NCBI GenBank assembly: GCA_964483805.1 | Contig: CAZADH010000302.1 | Coordinates: forward strand, 1-7,236 | Source of the DNA: CAZADH01 sp964483805 | GTDB lineage: Bacteria > Muiribacteriota > Ozemobacteria > Ozemobacterales > Ozemobacteraceae | DNA length: 7,236 bases | Direction of reading: 5' to 3' | In this document: positions 1 to 4,141 of the stretch, piece by piece | Numbering within the stretch: position 1 is the first letter of the stretch | Layout: each line of letters opens with the position of its first letter | Made by a program: the position numbers and the translations under genes | Notes under the pieces: generated by a model | Told to the model about the DNA's origin: nothing | Seen by the model: only the letters and a program-made list of their open reading frames with translations | Databases searched by the model: none

Positions 1-21
1 AAACCAGACGGGGCGACTCAT
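1..21 (-). CDS. 5' end of an unidentified minus-strand gene (7 codons visible)
   Basis: On the minus strand an ATG at 21-19 opens a frame reading MSRPVWF to the window edge. It is preceded by AGGAG (about 32-28) with a six-base spacer, the best Shine-Dalgarno near any start in this window. It lies 73 bases downstream of the mntP stop on the same strand, and no terminator-like hairpin with a T-tract separates them, so co-transcription is possible. Seven residues do not allow a functional call. Confidence rests only on the ribosome-binding site and position. Confidence 0.5.
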
Positions 22-94
22 TTTCCACTCCTATGACATACGGTGTGCAGCAACTGTATTGCGTTCATATTGATTTCGCTCAATGCCTAATGAT
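22..94 (-). other. Spacer between mntP and the next minus-strand gene
   Basis: This short, relatively AT-rich spacer contains no hairpin followed by T residues, so there is no visible intrinsic terminator after mntP. It carries one copy of GAAATCAAT (77-69, minus strand), which recurs twice in the divergent intergenic region. A very weak promoter-like pair (TTGAGC, then TACAGT 19 bases on) could be read on the minus strand but is not convincing. The strong AGGAG at its end serves the gene starting at 21. Confidence 0.4.
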
Positions 95-688
95 TCAGAT
101 CTCGAGCAGCTTCACGGCGATGATCAGCAAGATCGTGGCCCCCACCAGTTCGACGCGCTTGCCGAACCGGGCCGACAACCGCTTGCCCAGACGCACTCCC
201 GACCAGGTCATCAGGCCGGCGACAACACCGATCACCAAGGCCGGAATCAACAGCGGTTTGCGGGCGATGCTCATCCCGAAGCCGACGCCGAGGGCGTCCA
301 TGCTCGTGGCCACACAAAGCGCCATGAGCGACCAGCCACGGGTAGGATCGCCACGGCTATTGTTGGCCTCATCGTCTTCGCCGCTGAGCGCTTCTTTGTA
401 CATGCGCAGCGAGATGAACAACATCAGGCCGAAAGCGATCCAGTGATCGAACGCCTCGATGTATCTGAGCAGGTGAAACCCGATCGCCCAGCCTGCGGCC
501 GTCATCAAGGTCTGAAAGAGGCCAAAATGCCACCAGAGGCGGAACGACTGGCGCCGGTCAGGGTTGCGCGTGCCGATGGCCAGCCCAACCGCGAACGCAT
601 CGCAACCGAGCGCGACAGCAACCCCGAGGACGAACAGGGCTTCGTTCATGCTGGTTCTTGGGCCTCCCGGTGCAGGCGTTTCGGCCAT
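95..688 (-). CDS. mntP: Manganese efflux pump, MntP family
   Basis: Inner-membrane Mn2+ exporter of the MntP (DUF204) family that protects against manganese overload. The 197-aa frame shows the family's internal duplication: each half begins with a helix carrying a conserved Asp, DAFAVG in the first and ATSMDALGVGFGM in the second, matching the aspartates essential in E. coli MntP. About six hydrophobic segments are visible, with a charged loop (EDDEANNSRGD) between the halves. The start is undecided. ATG 688 adds 13 polar residues, has GAGG four bases upstream, and lies in the hairpin that the upstream riboswitch would open. ATG 649 gives 184 aa, the usual family length and N-terminus (MNEALFV), with GGGAGG 13 bases upstream. 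The upstream yybP-ykoY riboswitch independently supports the manganese assignment. Confidence 0.93.
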   Translation of the reverse strand: MAETPAPGGPRTSMNEALFVLGVAVALGCDAFAVGLAIGTRNPDRRQSFRLWWHFGLFQTLMTAAGWAIGFHLLRYIEAFDHWIAFGLMLFISLRMYKEALSGEDDEANNSRGDPTRGWSLMALCVATSMDALGVGFGMSIARKPLLIPALVIGVVAGLMTWSGVRLGKRLSARFGKRVELVGATILLIIAVKLLEI

Positions 689-721
689 GCACCCTCGACA
701 AGATAGGGAACATGGCCAAAA
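679..721 (-). promoter_or_regulatory. Long hairpin between riboswitch and mntP (putative expression platform)
   Basis: On the minus strand 721-711 (TTTTGGCCATG) pairs with 689-679 (CATGGCCGAAA) over 11 bp, including one G-U. After a short interruption, CCCT (708-705) pairs with AGGG (695-692), leaving a nine-base loop. The 5' arm includes TTTGGC (720-715), which is also the 3' strand of riboswitch stem P1, so the two structures exclude each other. ATG 688 and the GAGGG before it are buried in the 3' arm. No T-tract follows, so control of translation is more likely than intrinsic termination. The pairing is seen; the switching role is inferred. Confidence 0.65.
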
Positions 722-847
722 GTCTCACACCCGGTCGGAGACCGGTCGGGGCGACCAGAAGATCTCGAGAACCTGGGCGACTCGGACCTTCGCGATTGTT
801 GGCCGGCCGGACCCGCATCTGCTGCGGGCCTGCTACTCCCCTTTGGC
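714..847 (-). ncRNA. yybP-ykoY manganese riboswitch
   Basis: The minus strand reads AAAGGGGAGTAGC at 844-832, the hallmark 5' core of the yybP-ykoY motif (RF00080), and ends with GTGAGACTTTTGGCC at about 728-714, matching the family's 3' core (AGAC followed by U-rich P1). P1 forms between GCCAAA (847-842) and TTTGGC (720-715). A P2-type hairpin CCCGCA/TGCGGG with a five-base loop sits at 828-812, and CCAACA at about 800 resembles the conserved internal loop. This class binds Mn2+ directly and commonly controls mntP, the gene found downstream. Ligand-bound P1 would free the mntP start from the hairpin at 679-721. Confidence 0.88.
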
Positions 848-854
848 TGGCGCG

Positions 855-884
855 AACATAGCACATCGGGATCTTCCCCGTCAA
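855..884 (-). promoter_or_regulatory. Putative sigma70-type promoter of riboswitch-mntP
   Basis: The minus strand has TTGACG (884-879, 5/6 to the -35 consensus), an 18-base spacer, and TATGTT (860-855, 4/6 to the -10 consensus). Transcription would begin near 848, immediately before the first paired base of riboswitch stem P1 at 847. That coincidence is the main support, since the hexamers alone are only moderate. No known MntR or Fur box was recognised around it. Confidence 0.55.
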
Positions 885-1147
885 ATCATCCCAGTCTGGC
901 AAGCGCCCCGCACGACGCGATTCACGATGATGAAATCAATGTAACGTCTCAGTTACTGGTGGCGTTGACCGGCGAAGTTCGGAGGCGCGGGGGCGCCCAG
1001 CCAACGCGGCCGACCGCGGCCGACGTGGAACGGGTGTGAGGCTCGCGGACCTGTGCCGCGAGCCGAGCGGGCCGACGTGGAACGGGCCCGACGCGGAGCG
1101 GCGTGCCCCCGCTCACGGAGATGTTCCGAAATCAATGTTGTTTGAGT
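885..1147. other. Divergent intergenic region with repeats and dyads
   Basis: This stretch separates minus-strand mntP from the plus-strand signalling operon, and I see no credible gene in it. It contains a short dyad, GTAAC-6 bases-GTTAC (941-956), and two copies of GAAATCAAT (932-940 and 1128-1136). It also has a very GC-rich core with a tandem CGCGGCCGAC pair (1005-1024), a perfect 8-bp hairpin GCTCGCGG/CCGCGAGC with a seven-base loop (1041-1063), and a 6-bp hairpin GAGCGG/CCGCTC with a seven-base loop (1096-1114). No T-tract follows either hairpin, so neither looks like an intrinsic terminator. Confidence 0.6.
1018..1101 (+). repeat. GC-rich 17-bp direct repeats, two exact and one degenerate
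   Basis: GGCCGACGTGGAACGGG occurs exactly at 1018-1034 and 1070-1086. A degenerate third copy (GGCCCGACGCGGAGCGG, one inserted base and two changes) overlaps the end of the second at 1085-1101. The 8-bp hairpin at 1041-1063 sits between the exact copies, and a tandem 10-bp unit (CGCGGCCGAC, 1005-1024) leads into the first. The array lies about 110-195 bases upstream of the kinase start. It could be operator sites or a small dispersed repeat, and the sequence does not decide. Confidence 0.7.
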
Positions 1148-1175
1148 TTGCTGGGCAGCACGGGTGTGTTAGCAT
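1148..1175 (+). promoter_or_regulatory. Weak candidate promoter for the kinase operon
   Basis: TTGCTG (1148-1153) and TAGCAT (1170-1175) are separated by 16 bases. Each matches four of six consensus positions of a sigma70-type promoter, which would start transcription near 1182, about 30 bases before the chosen ATG. The downstream leader contains the purine-rich GGAAGGGG (1191-1198) used as ribosome-binding site. The score is modest and another sigma class is possible. Confidence 0.3.
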
Positions 1176-1210
1176 GGACGGGGATTCACGGGAAGGGGCA
1201 GATTTTCAGC

Positions 1211-2416
1211 ATGGCCGACGCCTTGTCGATTCTGGCAATCGACGACAACGATATCAACCTCACCACGCTCGAGGGCATGGTTCGTGTGTCGTTTCCCGAC
1301 GCGGTGTTTTTCAGCGCCGACAACGGCCCCGACGCTCTCGTGCTGGCCCAGCGTGAGGATCCCGACGTCATCCTGCTTGATATCATCATGCCCGGCATGG
1401 ACGGCTTCGAAGTCTGCCGAGTCCTGAAAGCCGACCCGCGCACCGCCAAGATCCCGGTCATCTTTGTCACCGCAATTACGGCCGACGAAGACGTGCGCTT
1501 CCGGGCCGTGAAACTCGGTGCCGAGGGCTTTCTGACCAAACCGGTGCGCCTGACCGAGTTGACCGCACAGATTCAGCAATTCACCAACAAGAAGGCGGCT
1601 TTGCGCCGCAGCGCCGAGAACTACCAGCGCTTGATCGAGGGGCTTCCCGACGTGGTCATGCGTTTCGACCGCGATTGCCGGCACACCTACGTATCGCCCC
1701 GGGTGACCCAGGTTGTCGACCTTGCCCCGGCTGATTTCATGGGCAAGACGCACCGGGAACTGGGGTTCCCCGAGGATCTGTGCGACATCTGGGAATCTGC
1801 CATACATCGTGTGTATACCGACGGTCGCCCCCTCGAGACCGAGTTTTCTTTTGTCGGCAAGACCGGTCGCATGGTGTTCGACTGGCGATTGCTGCCCGAA
1901 CGCAACGAACGCGGCGAAGTCGAATCTGTCCTGACCATCGCCCGCGACATTTCGGAGTCGCGACGGGCCGAGCAGAGTTTCCGGGATCTGTTCAACCAGA
2001 TGCAGGAAGGCTTCGCTCAGCATGAGATCATTTGCGACGCGCAGGGCCACCCGATCGATTACCGTTTCATTGCTGTGAATCCGGCGTTTGAGCGGCAGAC
2101 CGGCCTCGTTGCCGCCGCCATCGTCGGCAAGACGGTGCTCGAGTTGATGCCGCAGACCGAACGCCACTGGATCGAAACCTACGGAGAAGTCGCGCTGACC
2201 GGCGTCCCCATCACCTTCGAGAACTATTCGGCCTCACTCGACCGGCACTTCCGGGTGTCAGCGTTCCGACCCGCGCCAGGCCAGTTCGCCTGCCTGTTCA
2301 GCGACATCACCGACCGCATGAAGGCCGAAGCGGCCCTGCGCGAGACCCGCGATTATCTCGACAACCTGATCACTTCTCGACCAGATTCTCGTGAACCTCA
2401 CAGTCAATGCCCGTGA
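1211..2416 (+). CDS. REC-PAS-PAS protein, N-terminal piece of a broken hybrid sensor kinase
   Basis: This 401-aa protein begins with a response-regulator receiver domain (residues about 5-125) with acidic pocket D11-D12, phospho-acceptor D57 in LLDIIMPGMDG, T87 and K110. Two PAS domains follow: about 138-255, ending in the typical TIARDISESRRAE, and about 257-390, ending in LFSDITDRMKAEAALRE. The last recognisable residues, DYLDNLIT, are the usual opening of another PAS domain. After that the frame runs into about a dozen unrelated residues and a stop. I chose ATG 1211 because the receiver domain starts at once after it and GGAAGGGG lies 12 bases upstream; the frame is open further upstream to GTG 1103 but that adds no domain. 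Cytoplasmic, with no membrane segment. It could still act alone as a receiver with sensory PAS modules. Confidence 0.85.
   Translation: MADALSILAIDDNDINLTTLEGMVRVSFPDAVFFSADNGPDALVLAQREDPDVILLDIIMPGMDGFEVCRVLKADPRTAKIPVIFVTAITADEDVRFRAVKLGAEGFLTKPVRLTELTAQIQQFTNKKAALRRSAENYQRLIEGLPDVVMRFDRDCRHTYVSPRVTQVVDLAPADFMGKTHRELGFPEDLCDIWESAIHRVYTDGRPLETEFSFVGKTGRMVFDWRLLPERNERGEVESVLTIARDISESRRAEQSFRDLFNQMQEGFAQHEIICDAQGHPIDYRFIAVNPAFERQTGLVAAAIVGKTVLELMPQTERHWIETYGEVALTGVPITFENYSASLDRHFRVSAFRPAPGQFACLFSDITDRMKAEAALRETRDYLDNLITSRPDSREPHSQCP
2365..2391 (+). other. Deletion/frameshift junction inside the kinase
   Basis: Left of about 2370 the upstream frame encodes LDNLIT, normally the first residues of a PAS domain. 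From 2370 the next frame encodes SLLDQILVNLTVNARDA, the start of a HATPase_c domain including its N-box. In intact relatives these two elements are separated by a PAS domain and a HisKA dimerisation domain, roughly 200 residues by family knowledge. The downstream frame has a TGA at 2367-2369, so it is open only from the junction. Read as a genomic deletion or an assembly collapse. Confidence 0.75.
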
Positions 2417-3212
2417 CGCGGTGGCCGGTAGCGGACGAATCACCATCGAGACGGCGCGCGTCATCCTCGGCCCCAACCCGCACCCCGACGAAACACCGAC
2501 CCACCCGCTCGATCCGGAGCGCGCTCGGCAATTGGTTGGGCCGTTTGTCGTGTTGCGGGTGTCCGACACCGGCAGCGGCATCGACAAAGAGACCCTCGAA
2601 CACATTTTTGAGCCGTTCTTCACGACCAAAAGCGCCGGCAGCGGCACCGGCCTCGGCCTGGCCACCGTCTACGGAATCGTCGAACAGAACCAGGGGTTCA
2701 TCAATGTGCGCACCGAAAAAGGGCGGGGTACCTCGCTCGGGGTGTTTCTCCCGCAAGCGGCAGGGTCCGGCGTCTCCGTTGCCGAAGAAGACTCGCAGGA
2801 CTGCCCCCCCGGTCACGGTGAAACGATTCTGCTCGTCGAAGACGAGGAACTGGTTCGTGAAATGGAAACGATCATGCTCGAGCAGCTCGGCTACCGGGTT
2901 CTGTCGGCCTCTTCTCCCGATGCAGCCCTGGCCCTCCTCGACAAGCACGCCGGTCAGGTCCGGGTGCTGATGACCGATCTGGTCATGCCCGGGATGAATG
3001 GCCGGCAACTGGCCGACCTGGTGCAGAAGCGACTGCCCGGGTTGCCTTGCGTCTTCGTCTCGGGTTACGCCGACTCTTTGTTGGCGCGGCAGGATCTGCT
3101 CACCAATGGCTTGTCCTTTGTGGCCAAGCCGTTCGCCATGCCAAAGATTGCCGGTGTCTTGCACAAGGCTGTTGCCCGCAGCGCACGCAGCGGCGAAACT
3201 CGAGGAAAATGA
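2391..3212 (+). CDS. HATPase-REC protein, C-terminal piece of the broken hybrid kinase
   Basis: This piece contains a histidine-kinase ATP-binding domain followed by a receiver domain, 273 aa from GTG 2391. Visible kinase boxes are the N-box NLTVNARDA (residues 2-10), G1 box SDTGSGID (58-65), F box FEPFFTTK (73-80) and G2 box GTGLGL (85-90). The receiver domain (about 145-265) has acidic residues in VEDEE (149-153), phospho-acceptor D196 in TDLVMPGMNG, S224 and K246 in AKPF. No HisKA helix with a phospho-acceptor His exists in either piece, so ordinary autophosphorylation looks impossible. The GTG is only a formal start, with no clear Shine-Dalgarno; it overlaps the upstream piece by 26 bases, so expression would depend on coupling or frameshifting. 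It ends in an ATGA overlap with tcdA. Best read as a remnant of one gene with 1211-2416. Confidence 0.8.
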   Translation: MNLTVNARDAVAGSGRITIETARVILGPNPHPDETPTHPLDPERARQLVGPFVVLRVSDTGSGIDKETLEHIFEPFFTTKSAGSGTGLGLATVYGIVEQNQGFINVRTEKGRGTSLGVFLPQAAGSGVSVAEEDSQDCPPGHGETILLVEDEELVREMETIMLEQLGYRVLSASSPDAALALLDKHAGQVRVLMTDLVMPGMNGRQLADLVQKRLPGLPCVFVSGYADSLLARQDLLTNGLSFVAKPFAMPKIAGVLHKAVARSARSGETRGK

Positions 3213-4141
3213 CCGCGCCCACTTCCGCGCCGGCGCCTGTCGTCCCAGCGTTTGACCGCAACGCGCGCCTGTTTGGTCCGGCCGGGGTCGCGCGGCTCTG
3301 CAGCAGCCATGCGCTGATTCTGGGCATGGGGGGTGTCGGCAGTTATGTGGTCGAGGCCGTTGCACGCGCCGGGGTCGGACGGTTGACCCTGGTCGATTTT
3401 GACGACATCTGCATCACCAACGTCAATCGGCAGTTGCACGCGACCCCCGCGACCGTGGGCGCCCGCAAGGCCGAAGCGATGGCCGAACGTGTCCGGGCGA
3501 TCCACCCGGCGGCCCGCGTCGAGGCCATGCCGGTTTTCTACGAAGCGAGAACCGCCCGCGAGGTTTTCGCCGGCCGCCCCGATGTTGTCATCGATTGTAT
3601 TGACAATGTCACCGCCAAACTGCATCTGCTGGCGACGTGCATTTATCGGGGTATTCCCGTGGTGACCTCACTCGGGGCGTCCGGCAAGGTCGACCCGACG
3701 CAGGTGCGGTGGGCCGATCTGCGCAAAACCCACGACGACCCGCTTGGCAAGGCAATACGCAAGAACCTTTGGCGTGTTTACGGCATCAACCTGCAACGGG
3801 TGTCGCATCTGGCGGCCGTCTTCTCCGACGAGCCGGTCATCCTGCCCGACCCCGCGTACCGCGGCACGTTGTGCGGTGTCGACTGCGTTTGTCCGAGTGC
3901 CAACAATCAACACCACACCTGCGCCCGCCGCCACGTGATCTACGGCAGCGCTGTTTTCGTCACCTCGGTGTTCGGTATGACCGCGGCCAGCCTGGCCGTC
4001 CGTTATCTCACCGGCGACCGTCGCGTCGAGTTGCGGCCGACCGTGAAGGTCCTGCCGGGGGACGACCCCTTGCGCGACCCGGACGAGTGCCGGGAAGAGA
4101 TCGGTGACGATGCGACCGAACCCGCGGAGACCGGCGCATGA
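3209..4141 (+). CDS. tcdA: tRNA threonylcarbamoyladenosine dehydratase
   Basis: E1-like (ThiF/MoeB fold) enzyme that uses ATP to dehydrate and cyclise t6A at position 37 of ANN-decoding tRNAs to ct6A. The 310-aa protein shows the nucleotide-binding loop LGMGGVGSYVVEA (38-50), the acidic/arginine motif VDFDDICITNVNRQLHA (62-78) typical of TcdA, IDCIDN (129-133) and the DLRKTHDDPLGKAIR block (170-184) where TcdA has KT..DPL. It is longer than E. coli TcdA (268 aa), with extra N- and C-terminal residues and a cysteine-rich segment (C222, C226, C228, C238) before YGSAVFVTSVFG. ATG 3209 overlaps the kinase stop (ATGA), with GAGG three bases upstream. Its own stop overlaps the next ATG, so it is translationally coupled on both sides although unrelated in function. 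Other E1-like enzymes (ThiF, MoeB) are less likely. Confidence 0.92.
   Translation: MTAPTSAPAPVVPAFDRNARLFGPAGVARLCSSHALILGMGGVGSYVVEAVARAGVGRLTLVDFDDICITNVNRQLHATPATVGARKAEAMAERVRAIHPAARVEAMPVFYEARTAREVFAGRPDVVIDCIDNVTAKLHLLATCIYRGIPVVTSLGASGKVDPTQVRWADLRKTHDDPLGKAIRKNLWRVYGINLQRVSHLAAVFSDEPVILPDPAYRGTLCGVDCVCPSANNQHHTCARRHVIYGSAVFVTSVFGMTAASLAVRYLTGDRRVELRPTVKVLPGDDPLRDPDECREEIGDDATEPAETGA

Noticed and set aside
83..706. Plus-strand frames of 207 and 137 codons opposite mntP
   Set aside because: Their translations lack domains and are Gln/His/Arg-rich antisense shadows of a well-supported membrane protein; no ribosome-binding sites.
679..721. Riboswitch-controlled intrinsic terminator
   Set aside because: The hairpin is strong, but the bases after it (CGCCTGCACC on the minus strand) contain no T run; sequestration of the start fits better.
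1041..1063. Perfect 8-bp hairpin as an intrinsic terminator
   Set aside because: No T-tract follows on either strand, and it lies upstream of both divergent genes rather than after one.
1103..1210. Extended N-terminus of the REC-PAS protein from GTG 1103
   Set aside because: The added 36 residues match no domain, the receiver fold starts right at ATG 1211, and the extension would overlap the candidate promoter.
2370..2416. Programmed ribosomal frameshift joining the two kinase pieces
   Set aside because: No slippery heptamer or downstream structure is evident, and shifting frames would still not restore the missing HisKA domain.
1169..3365. Two long minus-strand frames of about 330 codons opposite the kinase and tcdA
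   Set aside because: In GC-rich coding DNA the antisense frame often stays open. The sense strand carries clear receiver, PAS, HATPase and TcdA motifs, while the antisense products show none.
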